From positions 1 through 64,000 of the forward strand of contig NZ_LBFC01000006.1 in assembly GCF_001990485.1 (NCBI RefSeq): 64,000 nt of DNA. The letters run 5' to 3'. Of the stretch, positions 27,833 through 40,616 are shown piece by piece. Numbering within the stretch: the first letter of the stretch is position 1; every line of letters begins with the position of its first letter. The stretch comes from Thermosipho affectus (GTDB lineage: Bacteria; Thermotogota; Thermotogae; Thermotogales; Fervidobacteriaceae). Both the position numbers and the translations under genes were made by a program. The notes under the pieces are model-generated. The model saw only the letters and a program-made list of their open reading frames with translations. It was not told the DNA's origin and did no database searches.

Positions 27833-28766
27833 TACTCTCAACCTCGCAAAAAATAGGATCATATTTTAAACCCATATTTTTCGCAAAAGCCCTACAACCA
27901 CCAAAACACCTTTTAAACATACTACATACTTTACAAGCATCCAATAAAACATCTGGATCGTAACTTTTCCATATTTCTTCAAAAGATTTTTCATTCAAAT
28001 TTCCCATGTAATATTCTTTATCGTATCTAAAATGCCCACAAGGTACAACAGTACCGTCTACCAATACCGATGCATGAGTCCTCCCAGCAGAACATAACCC
28101 TCCTGAAATATTTTCTTCAACGTAAAAATTAATACTATTCTTGTGCTTTTCAATCAAGTGTCTTACATATTCTATCTCTTTCTTATTTGGTGTTAAAATT
28201 TTTTTGTACAATTGTCCCCTTCCAACTGGAACAAATCTATCTACATATAGTGAAACACGATGCTTTTTAGCAAAATTTATCATATCTTCAAAGTACAAAT
28301 AGTTTTTTTTGTTGATAACATGCAAGATTGTAACGTCAAAACCTGCTTCTACAAAGTTCATAAAACCTTTGTAAGTTTTATCAAAAGTTCCTTTTCCACG
28401 TATAAATTCGTGTATATCTGGCAAACTTCCATCAAAGGAAATTCCCACTTTAAGTTGTGGATAAATCTTTTTTATTTTTTTTACAACTTCTTTACTTGCA
28501 AGGGATGCATTTGTATTTAACATCACATCTAGTCCAATACCAACAGCATATTCAATTATTTCGTAAATATCAGGTCTTACCAAAGGTTCTCCACCAATCA
28601 AATCTACTGTTTCTACATGTGCACTTTTTAATTCATCAAGTACGTGTTTAACCTGTTCAATTGAAAGTTCTACTTTTGACTTTTTCCCCGCATTACAATA
28701 ACAATGTTTACACGCATAGTTACAAGCTGTGGTAAGTTCAAATTCAACAATCTTTGGTCTTCTCAT
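27825..28766 (-). CDS. Radical SAM protein with SPASM-type C-terminus
   Basis: A 313-residue radical SAM enzyme. CNYACKHCYC near residue 14 is the CxxxCxxC cluster motif. The C-terminal part has the SPASM cysteine pattern (GGLCSAG, VVPCGHF, ACKVCSMFKRCFGGC, FCEV) for auxiliary iron-sulfur clusters. Relatives modify ribosomal peptides, build cofactors or mature enzymes; no small precursor peptide gene is visible within 300 bases on either side. The product is unknown. It is coupled to the downstream transporter. Confidence 0.83.
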   Translation of the reverse strand: MRRPKIVEFELTTACNYACKHCYCNAGKKSKVELSIEQVKHVLDELKSAHVETVDLIGGEPLVRPDIYEIIEYAVGIGLDVMLNTNASLASKEVVKKIKKIYPQLKVGISFDGSLPDIHEFIRGKGTFDKTYKGFMNFVEAGFDVTILHVINKKNYLYFEDMINFAKKHRVSLYVDRFVPVGRGQLYKKILTPNKKEIEYVRHLIEKHKNSINFYVEENISGGLCSAGRTHASVLVDGTVVPCGHFRYDKEYYMGNLNEKSFEEIWKSYDPDVLLDACKVCSMFKRCFGGCRAFAKNMGLKYDPIFCEVESND

Positions 28767-28853
28767 ATCTCTCCTCCTTTCTTTTTATTAGTATATACCA
28801 AATTCTTTAAAATTGTGATAAAATCTTGTTAGAAAAATTAAAGGAGGGATAAA

Positions 28854-29873
28854 GTGGATACAAAAGAATTAATTATAAAATTGACATCAATTCCAGGACC
28901 ATCGGGCTTTGAATCAAATGCTGTTAATACTATTGAAGAAATAATGAAAGATTTTTCCGATGAAATCTTCAAAACAAAACTCGGAAGCTTAGTATGTGTA
29001 GAAAAAGGAAAAGGAAAGGGAAAAGTTGGATTATTTGCACATGTTGATCAACTGGGATTTGTTATTTCAAAAATAGATGAAAAAGGTTTTGCCTATGTTT
29101 CACCAATAGGCGGTTGGGATCCAAAAGTGGTAATTGGGCAACGTGCAAAGATTATATCTAGAAAAAACAAAACATTTGATGGTATATTTGGTTTTTTAGC
29201 ACCCCATTTGCAAAAAAAAGAAGAAAGAGGAAAAGTACCAACATTTAATTATCTGTTTTTAGATATAAGTATCAATAAAGATTGGAAAGAGATCTCAGTT
29301 GGTGACTTAGTTGTTTTGGATGAAATAGAAGGCTTTGAACAAAATAACTACGTATTTGCTCCAGCACTCGACAACAGGGCAAGTTGTGTTTCTCTAATCA
29401 AAACAGCATCATTATTGCAAAAAATAAAACACGAAGTTGACGTATATTTTATCTTTTCAACTCAAGAAGAAATAGGTGGTCCAGGTGCACCTACTGCAGC
29501 GTATTTTTCGGATTTAGATTATGCATTTGTAATTGATGTAACACACGGTAATGAAAATATTCCTGGCTTTGAAAAAATAGAGATAAACAAAGGTCCAGTA
29601 GTTGCAATAGGACCAGTAGTAGATAAAAAATTCAACGAATTGGTACAAAATACAGCAAAAGAATATGGAATTCCTATTCAATTTGAACCTATCCCACGTA
29701 GAAGCGGTACAGATACAGACGAAGTACAACTAACCAGAAAGGGTATAAAAACACAGTTACTATCTATACCACTTAAATATATGCACACACCATACGAAAA
29801 AATTTCCATAGATGATGTAGAAAAAATATCAAAACTCATGGCATTTACTATCTCTGAATTGGAGGTGCAATAA
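28854..29873 (+). CDS. M42 family metallo-aminopeptidase (first of two)
   Basis: Cytoplasmic di-metal peptidase of 339 residues in the glutamyl-aminopeptidase/CelM family, which forms large tetrahedral assemblies. Metal and catalytic residues are visible: AHVDQLG, ALDNRASC, TQEEIGGPG, DVTHG and YMHTP. GTG start, ten bases after AAAGGAGGG. The stop overlaps the start of the second M42 gene (TAATG). The two paralogues differ enough to suggest different residue preference, possibly mixed complexes. Confidence 0.9.
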   Translation: MDTKELIIKLTSIPGPSGFESNAVNTIEEIMKDFSDEIFKTKLGSLVCVEKGKGKGKVGLFAHVDQLGFVISKIDEKGFAYVSPIGGWDPKVVIGQRAKIISRKNKTFDGIFGFLAPHLQKKEERGKVPTFNYLFLDISINKDWKEISVGDLVVLDEIEGFEQNNYVFAPALDNRASCVSLIKTASLLQKIKHEVDVYFIFSTQEEIGGPGAPTAAYFSDLDYAFVIDVTHGNENIPGFEKIEINKGPVVAIGPVVDKKFNELVQNTAKEYGIPIQFEPIPRRSGTDTDEVQLTRKGIKTQLLSIPLKYMHTPYEKISIDDVEKISKLMAFTISELEVQ

Positions 29874-30877
29874 TGTATCTTAAAGAACTTTCAGAAATTA
29901 ACGGAGTATCTGGTAATGAACATAAAGTTAGGGAATTTATAATTGAAAAGATAAAAGATAAAGTTGATAAATTTTGGGTTGATAACCTTGGAAATCTCAT
30001 TGCTTTAAAAAAGGGAAATGGAAAGAGAAAAGTAGTATTAGATGCACACATGGATGAAGTAGGATTTATGATAACAAATATAAACGAAGATGGCACTCTA
30101 TCTTTTATGCCAGTTGGCGGCATAGATCCCAGGGTTGCAATTGGAAAAAAAGTGATAATTAATGATGAAATAATAGGAGTTATAGGATTTAAAGCCATAC
30201 ATTTGCAAGATAATCCACTAAAAACCCCCGAATTTTCACAATTAAGAATTGATGCGGGGTTTTCGTCAAAAAAGGAAGCTGAAAAAAAAGTAAAAATAGG
30301 AGATTATGCATCATTTACCACAAAATACAAAGAAATAAACAATTTCGCAACTGGAAAAGCATTTGATGACAGAGGTGGATGTAGTATATTAATAGATCTC
30401 ATTGAAGACAACATAAAGTCAGAATATGACTTATACTTTGTCTTCAGTGTTCAGGAAGAAACTGGGTTAAGGGGTGCTGCTGTTGTAGTTGAACAAATAA
30501 AACCAGACTTTGCAATAGCAATTGAGACTACTACCGCAGGGGATAATCCAGAACTTGACAAAGAACTTTGGGCTACACATATTGGAGATGGTCCTGCTCT
30601 AACTTTTATGCATTCTGGATATGTAATAGATAAAAGATTATTTGAAACATTGGTAAATACAGCAAAGGAAAACAATATCCCCTTCCAATATAAAAGAAGA
30701 ACAGCAGGAGGAACTAATGCCGCAAGATATGCAAGAAGTGCCTATGGTGTACCAGCAGCTGTAATTTCTATACCTTCAAGGTATATACACAGTCCATTAA
30801 TAGTTATTGATCTAAATGATTATAAAAACACGTATTTATTATTAAAAACATTCCTTGAGAATGCTCCTATAAAATAA
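29873..30877 (+). CDS. M42 family metallo-aminopeptidase (second of two)
   Basis: Paralogue of the preceding gene, 334 residues. The metal-binding and catalytic set is intact: DAHMDEVGFM, AFDDRGGC, VQEETGLRG, ETTTAGD and YIHSP. This copy is closer to the standard M42 sequence, with the common ETTTAGD block. It is translated from a start that overlaps the stop of the first copy, which gives balanced synthesis, and is followed by a terminator. Confidence 0.92.
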   Translation: MYLKELSEINGVSGNEHKVREFIIEKIKDKVDKFWVDNLGNLIALKKGNGKRKVVLDAHMDEVGFMITNINEDGTLSFMPVGGIDPRVAIGKKVIINDEIIGVIGFKAIHLQDNPLKTPEFSQLRIDAGFSSKKEAEKKVKIGDYASFTTKYKEINNFATGKAFDDRGGCSILIDLIEDNIKSEYDLYFVFSVQEETGLRGAAVVVEQIKPDFAIAIETTTAGDNPELDKELWATHIGDGPALTFMHSGYVIDKRLFETLVNTAKENNIPFQYKRRTAGGTNAARYARSAYGVPAAVISIPSRYIHSPLIVIDLNDYKNTYLLLKTFLENAPIK

Positions 30878-30903
30878 ATGGCTCCAAATGGAGCCATTTA
30901 TTT
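30872..30903. terminator. Bidirectional terminator between M42 genes and rpoZ
   Basis: A perfect 14-base inverted repeat (30872-30885 and 30890-30903, core ATGGCTCC) with a 4-base loop. Stop codons of the convergent M42 and rpoZ genes lie in or next to its arms, so it serves both transcripts. Confidence 0.85.
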
Positions 30904-31125
30904 CACCTCTGGAATAAGCACTTTCAAAATCTCTTCATTTTTGATTCTAACATATCCTTCACTTAGCTCCTTAAAGGCAATGCTCACGTAATTATTGTCC
31001 CATGTTTCAACATAAGGATGTGCAAATTCCTTTAAATTTTCCGCTCTTTTTGCAACAGCAATGGGAATAGCAAACTTATATGGTATTTTCTCCAAAAGCT
31101 TGTCGTAATTAATAACTGGTCTCAT
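30898..31125 (-). CDS. rpoZ: RNA polymerase omega subunit
   Basis: Small subunit that helps assembly of RNA polymerase. The 75 residues show [22 protein letters not shown], the conserved segment that contacts beta-prime. The start lies 17 bases inside gmk, and the pair yicC-remA-gmk-rpoZ is a common gene order in Firmicutes and Thermotogae. The stop codon is inside the shared terminator. Confidence 0.88.
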   Translation of the reverse strand: MRPVINYDKLLEKIPYKFAIPIAVAKRAENLKEFAHPYVETWDNNYVSIAFKELSEGYVRIKNEEILKVLIPEVK

Positions 31126-31741
31126 CTTTTAACACCCCTTTAAACAAATTTATTCTTAATTTTTCGTCTAAAATACGCCTAGTTTTATAGGATTCAGCTA
31201 TAACTATTGACTTCATAGCAACTATGGATTTTTCAAGGTCGTTATTTATAATCAAATAATCAAATGCATCGATTTGAGACATTTCCCATTTCGCATTTTC
31301 AAGTCTTTTTAACATTGATTGCTTATTTTCCGTACCTCTCTTTAACAACCTCTCTCTTAAAACCTCATAACTAGGAGGTGCTACAAAAACAAATACCGCA
31401 TCATCAAAATTTTTCTTTACCTGCAATGCACCTTGTACATCTATATCTAATATTATTCTATAACCTTTTTTTATATTTTCAACTACAAATTCTTTAGGAG
31501 TACCGTATAAATTCCCATGAACTTTTGCCCATTCTAAAAACTCTCCGTTGTCTCGCATTTCCATGAATTTTTCTTTTGAAATAAAAAAATAATCAACACC
31601 ATCAATTTCTCCAGGCCTTGGGGGCCTTGTCGTACATGATACGGAAAAAACCACTTTATCCAATTTATTCAACAAAGCACTTATTATACTTGTTTTTCCG
31701 ACCCCTGACGGTCCACTTACAACTATTAAAGTTCCTTTCAT
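31109..31741 (-). CDS. gmk: Guanylate kinase
   Basis: Phosphorylates GMP to GDP. The 210 residues begin with the P-loop [10 protein letters not shown]; the GMP-binding block [15 protein letters not shown] and the lid ([17 protein letters not shown]) follow. It begins one base before the remA stop region ends and overlaps rpoZ by 17 bases, so it is coupled at both ends. Confidence 0.95.
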   Translation of the reverse strand: MKGTLIVVSGPSGVGKTSIISALLNKLDKVVFSVSCTTRPPRPGEIDGVDYFFISKEKFMEMRDNGEFLEWAKVHGNLYGTPKEFVVENIKKGYRIILDIDVQGALQVKKNFDDAVFVFVAPPSYEVLRERLLKRGTENKQSMLKRLENAKWEMSQIDAFDYLIINNDLEKSIVAMKSIVIAESYKTRRILDEKLRINLFKGVLKDETSY

Positions 31742-31742
31742 A

Positions 31743-32027
31743 CTATCCCTTTCTTCTTATTCTTTCTAGTTGTTCTTCTATTTCAAAGAAAGATTGCATA
31801 AATCTTTGTGCAATTGTTTCTGGTTGGATAGCACTTAATATAATATGATTACTATCTGATATAAGGATTGCCCTTGTCTTTCTACCATACGTTGCATCTA
31901 TAAGTTTTCCTTCTTCTTTTGCATCCTCTTTTAATCTTTTTAAAGGGGCACTTTCTGGATTTACTATAGCAACTATCCTATCACCAGCAATCACATTTCC
32001 AAAACCAATATTAATAAGACCAAACAT
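31743..32027 (-). CDS. RemA/DUF370 family DNA-binding protein
   Basis: A 94-residue protein with the family blocks [39 protein letters not shown] and [13 protein letters not shown]. In Bacillus RemA is a DNA-binding activator of biofilm matrix genes; in Thermotogae its role is unknown. It sits between yicC and gmk, the usual place of the family. Confidence 0.88.
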   Translation of the reverse strand: MFGLINIGFGNVIAGDRIVAIVNPESAPLKRLKEDAKEEGKLIDATYGRKTRAILISDSNHIILSAIQPETIAQRFMQSFFEIEEQLERIRRKG

Positions 32028-32043
32028 ATTTACACCTCCCAGA

Positions 32044-32916
32044 TTATTCTATATTCTGTATTTGTTCTTTCAATTGTGAGTTAACATATTTACCTTCTAA
32101 AGCTAGGTTCGTTATTTCTAGCATTCTACTCTTTGAAAGTATAGTATTAAACTCCCTATGTACTTCTTGTGTTAAAAAATTCAATAGAGTGCCGACCGGT
32201 TCATCTTTTAGTATTAACTCTTGCATTCTATCGATATGGCTATTTAACCTCGATATTTCTTCCCTAATATCTGCTTTATCGGCTATAAGAGCAACTGCTG
32301 TTTCAAATTGATTCACATCCATCTCTATATTATTGGGCAAAATTTCTTCAACATTTTCCCTTATCTTTTTTGCGATTACTTCTTTTAAATCAAGCGATAA
32401 TTTGTTTATATTTTCCACTATTTTCTTTAATCTCAATACCATCTTATTGATATCAACAAATAATTTTTCCCCTTCTTTTTCTCTCTCTTCAACGAGTTTT
32501 TCCAAAGTTTCAACAATAATATTTTTAACAAAATCCCACAATTCCTCTATAACTTCATCATCTAGATCTCCTCTAAAAATCTCCCTGAAAATTAACAAAT
32601 CACTCAAACTCAACAAATTTTGTATTCCCAGACTTTCCCTTAATCCCTCAAGGGTTTCAAAATAAGATTTTGCCATGGCAAAATCCACGTTCAGACTTAT
32701 TGGGACCAAAAATTTAACACCAATTCTCAAGTGTACCTTTCCTCGTTTCAAGTAATTGGAAATTATCTGATTAATCCTTATTTCTTTTGAAGATAAATAA
32801 TAAGGGATAGATACCGAAATATCTAACCCCTTTGAATTAAGGGTTTTAATTTCACAATAAACCTTGTATTTTTCAGAAACTTTTTCCAATTTTGAATAAC
32901 CAGTCATACTTTTCAA
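32044..32916 (-). CDS. YicC/YloC family endoribonuclease
   Basis: A 290-residue protein with the YicC ends: MTGYSKLEK at the N-terminus and [20 protein letters not shown] near the C-terminus. Family members have been shown to cut RNA. The only nearby ATG lies nine bases further in; a TTG at 32916 follows AGGAG by seven bases and fits better than the GTG nine bases upstream, which touches the ribosome binding site. It is the first gene of yicC-remA-gmk-rpoZ. Confidence 0.87.
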   Translation of the reverse strand: MKSMTGYSKLEKVSEKYKVYCEIKTLNSKGLDISVSIPYYLSSKEIRINQIISNYLKRGKVHLRIGVKFLVPISLNVDFAMAKSYFETLEGLRESLGIQNLLSLSDLLIFREIFRGDLDDEVIEELWDFVKNIIVETLEKLVEEREKEGEKLFVDINKMVLRLKKIVENINKLSLDLKEVIAKKIRENVEEILPNNIEMDVNQFETAVALIADKADIREEISRLNSHIDRMQELILKDEPVGTLLNFLTQEVHREFNTILSKSRMLEITNLALEGKYVNSQLKEQIQNIE

Positions 32917-32936
32917 TTTAATCACTCCTGTAGATA

Positions 32937-32942
32937 ATTATA
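32937..32942 (-). promoter_or_regulatory. -10 element of the yicC operon
   Basis: Consensus TATAAT on the minus strand about 20 bases before the yicC start; a loose TTTTGA lies 18 bases upstream of it as a possible -35. Confidence 0.45.
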
Positions 32943-33002
32943 CACAATTTTTTACAAAATTCAAAAGATTTTTTATTATTTCAACCCATCTTATTCCAAA
33001 TT

Positions 33003-33030
33003 AAAAAAGACAGGACCCCGTTGGGGTCCC
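33003..33030 (-). terminator. Terminator of the fermentation operon
   Basis: GGACCCC (33013-33019) and GGGGTCC (33023-33029) form a stable hairpin with a 3-base loop. On the minus strand it is followed by TGTCTTTTTT. It lies about 26 bases after the last gene of the 2-oxoacid oxidoreductase operon. Confidence 0.8.
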
Positions 33031-33055
33031 ATAATGAGGGCTTTATCTCATCCGC

Positions 33056-33595
33056 CTACTGTTGCTTAGAAATAGCAATACCTTCTTCAATGGCCTTAAT
33101 GTTCAAATCTATTAATTTTGCTTTTTTTCCCGTTAATTTCTTTTCAAGTGCTTTAAACAAGCTTTCTTTTGAAACCACATTCGTTGCTCCAATAACAGCA
33201 CCCAGCATAACCATATTTGCCACTTTTAAATTTCCCAATTTATCAGCTATATCGTTACATGGAATTTTCAATACATGTATGTCATCTTTTCTATCTGGTT
33301 CTCTATCAATAACAGATTCATTTAAAAAGAGATATCCATCTTTTTCAACAAAGTTTTGGAACTTTAACATAGATGGAATATTCATGGCTACAACAACTTC
33401 AGACTTATCAACTACCGGAGATGCAACTTCTTTATCTTCAACAACAACGGTACAATTTGCCGTTCCACCTCTCATTTCAGGACCATATGAAGGCATCCAA
33501 GTGACATTTTTCCCCTCTATCATTCCAGCATATGCCAAAATTTGTCCCATTAGCATTACACCCTGTCCACCAAAACCAGCAAATATAAATCTCAT
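33056..33595 (-). CDS. 2-oxoacid:ferredoxin oxidoreductase, gamma subunit
   Basis: Gamma subunit of 179 residues, with the family start [23 protein letters not shown] and the [13 protein letters not shown] block. It is part of the four-subunit enzyme that oxidatively decarboxylates a 2-oxoacid to an acyl-CoA while reducing ferredoxin. It is the last gene of the operon, overlapping the beta gene by a few bases' distance. Whether the substrate is 2-oxoglutarate, branched-chain 2-oxoacids or both is not fixed by sequence; the Ptb/Buk genes favour branched-chain acids. Confidence 0.9.
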   Translation of the reverse strand: MRFIFAGFGGQGVMLMGQILAYAGMIEGKNVTWMPSYGPEMRGGTANCTVVVEDKEVASPVVDKSEVVVAMNIPSMLKFQNFVEKDGYLFLNESVIDREPDRKDDIHVLKIPCNDIADKLGNLKVANMVMLGAVIGATNVVSKESLFKALEKKLTGKKAKLIDLNIKAIEEGIAISKQQ

Positions 33596-34344
33596 TCTTC
33601 ATCACCAACCTTATCCACGAAAATTCCCAATGGATATTCTGGAACCATATTCTCTTCTAACCATTTTCCAGCGGAAATAGGATCAATTCCCCAGTTGGTT
33701 GGACATGTTGACAATACTTCCACCATTCCAAAACCAAGTCCCTTTACTTGTGCCAAAAATGCCTTTTTTATTGCTTTTTTTGTTTTTTCAACATCTTGCG
33801 GTGTGTTAACTTTAGTCCTTGCAAGATATGCTACACCTTTTGCTTCCTTTAAAAATTCACACATATGCATTGGATATCCATCATTTTCTGCCTTTCTACC
33901 GTATGGCGTAGTGGTAGATTTCATACCAAGCAATGTTGTTGGAGCCATCTGACCACCAGTCATACCATAGATAGCGTTGTTTACAAAAATAGTAGTTATT
34001 TTTTCTCCTCTATTTGCTGCATGCATAATTTCAGCAGTACCTATAGCAGCTAAATCACCATCACCTTGGTATGTAAAAACGTAAAGATCCGGTCTAGCCC
34101 TTTTCATGCCCGTTGCAACAGCTGGTGCCCTTCCATGTGGTGCAATAGTACCATCCATATTAAAGAATTGATATGCAAATACAGAACATCCTATTGGGGA
34201 TACTACAAGTGTTTTTTCACGTATACCTAATTCATCGATAACTTCTGCAACTAATCTATGAATTATTCCATGATAACATCCTGGACAATATGTAAACTCT
34301 TTTCCCGTCAGAGATTCCGGCATTTTATAAAGAACTTTCTTCAT
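33592..34344 (-). CDS. 2-oxoacid:ferredoxin oxidoreductase, beta (TPP-binding) subunit
   Basis: A 250-residue subunit that binds thiamine diphosphate and an iron-sulfur cluster. [10 protein letters not shown] near the N-terminus and the GDGDLAAIG...NN motif (about residues 92-125) are the TPP signature. The frame extends three codons upstream through the ribosome binding site; the ATG at 34344, eight bases after GGAGG, is preferred. It overlaps the gamma gene by four bases. Confidence 0.92.
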   Translation of the reverse strand: MKKVLYKMPESLTGKEFTYCPGCYHGIIHRLVAEVIDELGIREKTLVVSPIGCSVFAYQFFNMDGTIAPHGRAPAVATGMKRARPDLYVFTYQGDGDLAAIGTAEIMHAANRGEKITTIFVNNAIYGMTGGQMAPTTLLGMKSTTTPYGRKAENDGYPMHMCEFLKEAKGVAYLARTKVNTPQDVEKTKKAIKKAFLAQVKGLGFGMVEVLSTCPTNWGIDPISAGKWLEENMVPEYPLGIFVDKVGDEE

Positions 34345-34349
34345 TACAA

Positions 34350-35408
34350 TCACCTCCTAATTTCCTCTTTAAGTGCGTTAAGTATTTCAGTTGGTGTTGG
34401 AACTACTCCACCCATCCTCGAGTAGAATTTTATAGGTCTTTTGTCCTTTACGGCAAGTTTTACATCTTCTAACATTTGTCCCATGTTCATTTCTACATCA
34501 AAGAACATATCCACTTTATTTGCTAATTCCTCCAAAGGTTTATATGGAAATGGCCATACGGTTATAGGCCTAAATAATCCTACCTTAATTCCATCTTTAC
34601 GCGCCATATCAACAACACTCTTTGCTATTCTTCCAATTGTTCCAAACGCTGTAATTATTATTTCTGCATCTTCTGTTTTATACTCTTCCCATCTCACTTC
34701 ATTTTCTTCTATTTTCTTGTATATTTCAACTAATTCCAAGTTCATCTTTTCCAATTTATAAGGATCAATATCAAACGATGTAACTATATGTGGTTCCCTT
34801 CCTTTTGCCCCTATTAACGCCCAATCACTATGGTCTGGCAATGTTGATAAATCCCTAAATTCTGGAAATTCAACAGGCTCCATCATCTGTCCCAACAAAC
34901 CATCAGCCAAAATTAACGCAGGAGTTCTATACTTATCCGCTAAATCAAAGGCAAGTACTGTTAAATCTACTGCTTCTTGAACTGTAGAAGGTGCAAGCAC
35001 TATTAATCTATAATCTCCGTGACCTCCACCTTTTGTTGCTTGCCAATAATCACCTTGTGCTGGTTGAATATCACCAAGACCCGGACCACCACGTACAACA
35101 TTAACAAAAACTGCGGGTAGCTTTGCACATGCCATATAAGAGACGCCTTCCATCATCAAACTAAATCCAGGTGATGAAGTAGAAGTCATCACCCTCTTAC
35201 CAGTACAAGCTGCTCCATACAACATATTTACCGTTGCAACTTCACTTTCAGTTTGTAAAAACACTCCATCAACTTCTGGTAATCTTTTAGCCATATACTC
35301 TGGTAATTCACTCTGAGGGGTTATTGGATATCCAAAAAAATGTCTACAACCTGCTCTGATAGCAGCTTCGCCAATTGCTTCTGTTCCCTTTACCATTACT
35401 TTTTCCAT
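34350..35408 (-). CDS. 2-oxoacid:ferredoxin oxidoreductase, alpha subunit
   Basis: A 352-residue subunit with the family blocks [39 protein letters not shown] and [19 protein letters not shown]. Together with beta, gamma and the ferredoxin-type delta subunit it forms a complete KorABCD/VorABCD enzyme acting in the cytoplasm. Strong ribosome binding site GGAGGGAAAGAT. It follows the delta gene by 12 bases. Confidence 0.93.
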   Translation of the reverse strand: MEKVMVKGTEAIGEAAIRAGCRHFFGYPITPQSELPEYMAKRLPEVDGVFLQTESEVATVNMLYGAACTGKRVMTSTSSPGFSLMMEGVSYMACAKLPAVFVNVVRGGPGLGDIQPAQGDYWQATKGGGHGDYRLIVLAPSTVQEAVDLTVLAFDLADKYRTPALILADGLLGQMMEPVEFPEFRDLSTLPDHSDWALIGAKGREPHIVTSFDIDPYKLEKMNLELVEIYKKIEENEVRWEEYKTEDAEIIITAFGTIGRIAKSVVDMARKDGIKVGLFRPITVWPFPYKPLEELANKVDMFFDVEMNMGQMLEDVKLAVKDKRPIKFYSRMGGVVPTPTEILNALKEEIRR

Positions 35409-35420
35409 ATCTTTCCCTCC

Positions 35421-35642
35421 TCACTCTTCCCTATAAACTGTTATACATACATCAGGACACATTCTATAACAAAAACCACATGCTATACATTTTTCTAAAT
35501 GTTTTGGTTCAGCTGGGTGGTATCCTTTACTATTAAATCCTTCTGAGAACTCAATCACTTTAGTTGGACAAGCGGCAATACATAATCCACAACCTTTACA
35601 TCTTTCTTGATCAATTTCAATATATCCTTTTACTTTAGGCAT
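35421..35642 (-). CDS. 2-oxoacid oxidoreductase delta subunit, 2[4Fe-4S] ferredoxin type
   Basis: A 73-residue protein with two cluster motifs, CKGCGLCIAACPTKV and CIACGFCYRMCPDVC, each CxxCxxCxxxCP. It passes electrons from the TPP core to free ferredoxin. Located first among the four oxidoreductase subunit genes, in the usual order. Confidence 0.93.
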   Translation of the reverse strand: MPKVKGYIEIDQERCKGCGLCIAACPTKVIEFSEGFNSKGYHPAEPKHLEKCIACGFCYRMCPDVCITVYREE

Positions 35643-35655
35643 CTTAACACCCTCC

Positions 35656-38280
<2,625 letters not shown>

Positions 38281-38288
<8 letters not shown>

Positions 38289-39342
38289 TTTTCTCACCCC
38301 AAATCTTTGCCTCTTCTTTGCCTTTTAAAACTCTTAATGCACCTTTTGCAAGAGCTTCCATTTCAAATTCACCAGGTACAGAAAAAACAGGTGCAAACTT
38401 AAATACGTATGACTTAATTTTTTCAACAACATTTTGGTTGTTAGCTATACCACCTGTGATAACAATAGCATCCACTTTTCCTTTCAATACCGCACACATT
38501 CCTCCAATTTCCTTTGCGATTTGATAAATCATAGCATCAACGTAGAATTTTTCCTTATCCGTTCCCGTTTCTAATACTTTTTTCACATCATTTGTTCCAA
38601 GATATGCAACTAATCCTCCTCTTCCAACAAACATCTTCTTCAATTCTTTTTTTGAATATTTTCCAGAAAAAGCAAGTTTAACTACATCTCCTACTGGAAG
38701 CTCCCCTGTTCTTTCCGGGCTAAAAGGTCCTTCATCATTTGCATTGTTAACATCTATCATCTTTCCTTTTCTATGGGCAGTTACAGAAATTCCTCCTCCA
38801 AGATGCGCAACTACCATATTCAAATCCTCATACTTTTTTCCCAATTGTTCCGCCACTTCTCTAGCAACTGCTTTTATATTTAACGCATGAACAAGGCTTA
38901 ATCTTTCAATTTCCGGAATCCCAGAAACCCTGGCTTCGTCTATCATTTCATCAACAGAAACAGGATCAGTTATAAATACAGGTATCTTTCCATTTGACAA
39001 AGAATACCCTATTACAGCTGCTAAATTTGAAGCATGCTTGACTTTGGTTTTATTTTTTAAATAATCCACCATACTTTCATCTACTCTATAAGTTCCACTT
39101 TCAAGTGGTGGTAAAATACCTCCCCTACACGCTATTGCAGAAAAATCTTCCACTTTATAATCTTCCTCTGAAAGAAACTTTAAAATCTCTTTTTTTCTAA
39201 AATCCTCTTGTTCCATAATATCGTTAAATTTTTCCAATTCACTTACATCATGTCTTAATGTCCTTTGAACTAACTTTTTATCATCATCAAAAATTGCAAC
39301 TTTTGTGCTCGTTGAACCAGGGTTAATAACTAATATTAACAC
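38281..39342 (-). CDS. buk: Butyrate kinase (second copy)
   Basis: Paralogue of the other kinase, 353 residues. [17 protein letters not shown] and AHLGGGISVTAHRKGKMIDVN are the phosphate motifs, and EGPFSPERTGELP the substrate-loop region. GTG start, eight bases after AGGGG. Differences in the substrate region from the first copy suggest that the two kinases prefer different acyl chains, for example butyrate versus isobutyrate or isovalerate; this is inference. Confidence 0.92.
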
Positions 39343-40577
39343 TATATCAACCCCTTAGACTTTCCATACTCCACAATCACTTCCTTAAGTCTATTTACAC
39401 CTTCTATTATTTTTTCATGTGGTGGTAAACAGAAAGATAATCTCATAGAAGAAGAAACACTATCATCCGGTGTAAAAGCTTGACCTGGAATATAAAATAC
39501 CAACTTTTCCTTTGCTATTTCAAACATCTCCAACGTATCAAATCCCTCTGGTAAAGTTACCCATGTAAAGAGTCCTCCATCTGGATAAATCCATTTTATT
39601 CCTTTAATATCTGAAAATGTATTTTCAAATGCCTGCATCATTGTATCTTTCTTTGATTTATACAATTTAATCGTGGGGGTAATTTGTTCAATTAAGTCAT
39701 ATTTCTCAAGATATCTTGCAGCAATTCTCTGTGTGAGAGCAGGACTACACAAATCCGTTCCTTGTTTTGCAAGTACAAATTTTCTGACAAGTTTTTCATC
39801 TCCAATAACTGCCCCAATTCTTAATCCAGGCGCAAGTATCTTACTGAATGTATTCAAAAGAATAACCCTTTCTTTTCCAGCAAGTTTAAACAATGGTGGT
39901 AGATGCTCTCCTTCAAACCTTAACAAACCATATGGATCATCTTCTATAATTAAAAGGTCGTATTTTTCGGCAAGCTCTATTATCCTCTTTCTCTTTTCAA
40001 GAGATAAAGTAGCACCTGCAGGATTGTGAAAATTTGGAATAACATACATAAATTTTACTTTCTTTATTTCACCTTTTTCATCGAGTTCTTTTAATCTTTT
40101 TTCAAGCACTTCAACGTTCATTCCATCATCTTCTAAAGGTACAGAAACAAATTTCGAAAATCTCATTCTAAACGCACTAGCCGCTCCCAAGTAAAACGGA
40201 TTTTCAACAATGGCTATGCTTTCCTCATCTAAGAAAACTTTACCTGCGAGCTCCAACGCTTGTTGCGATCCCGTAGTAAACATTATATTGGATTCATCCA
40301 AATCGTTTATTTCATAAACTCTGTTTAAAAGACGTATCATCTGCTTTGCAAGTTCTGGATCTCCCTCTGTAGTACTGTATTGTAAGACATATTTATATTC
40401 ATTTTCGATGACTTCAGAAGCAATTTTGGAAAGAGCATGTCTAGGAAAGGTTTCCGGATCTGGTACTCCTCCACCAAAGGAAATAGCACCTTCAACAGAA
40501 GCATATTTCAACAGCTCTCTAATTAAGGAGGAACTTAAATTATTACCTAATTTTGAATACTTTGAATCGTAATTCAT
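39342..40577 (-). CDS. PLP-dependent aminotransferase, class I/II (aminoadipate/valine type)
   Basis: A 411-residue aminotransferase. The cofactor lysine is in NTFSKILAPGLRIG near residue 240; YVIPNFHNPAGATLS and EDDPYGLLRFEG are typical of the LysN/aromatic and broad 2-aminoacid group. The open frame begins 18 codons earlier, but GGAGGTGG positions the ATG at 40577. It is the first gene of the operon that ends with the 2-oxoacid oxidoreductase, so it probably supplies 2-oxoacids by deaminating amino acids. Confidence 0.88.
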   Translation of the reverse strand: MNYDSKYSKLGNNLSSSLIRELLKYASVEGAISFGGGVPDPETFPRHALSKIASEVIENEYKYVLQYSTTEGDPELAKQMIRLLNRVYEINDLDESNIMFTTGSQQALELAGKVFLDEESIAIVENPFYLGAASAFRMRFSKFVSVPLEDDGMNVEVLEKRLKELDEKGEIKKVKFMYVIPNFHNPAGATLSLEKRKRIIELAEKYDLLIIEDDPYGLLRFEGEHLPPLFKLAGKERVILLNTFSKILAPGLRIGAVIGDEKLVRKFVLAKQGTDLCSPALTQRIAARYLEKYDLIEQITPTIKLYKSKKDTMMQAFENTFSDIKGIKWIYPDGGLFTWVTLPEGFDTLEMFEIAKEKLVFYIPGQAFTPDDSVSSSMRLSFCLPPHEKIIEGVNRLKEVIVEYGKSKGLI

Positions 40578-40616
40578 AATTCCACCTCCAAAAATATATT
40601 TTATTTTCAATTTGTT

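Noticed and set aside
28767-28853. Search for a precursor peptide next to the radical SAM gene
   Set aside because: The short divergent spacer holds only ribosome binding sites and weak -10-like sequences, with no open small frame.
33021-33680. A 219-codon plus-strand frame over the gamma subunit gene
   Set aside because: It is a shadow of the well-supported oxidoreductase gene on the other strand and covers its terminator.
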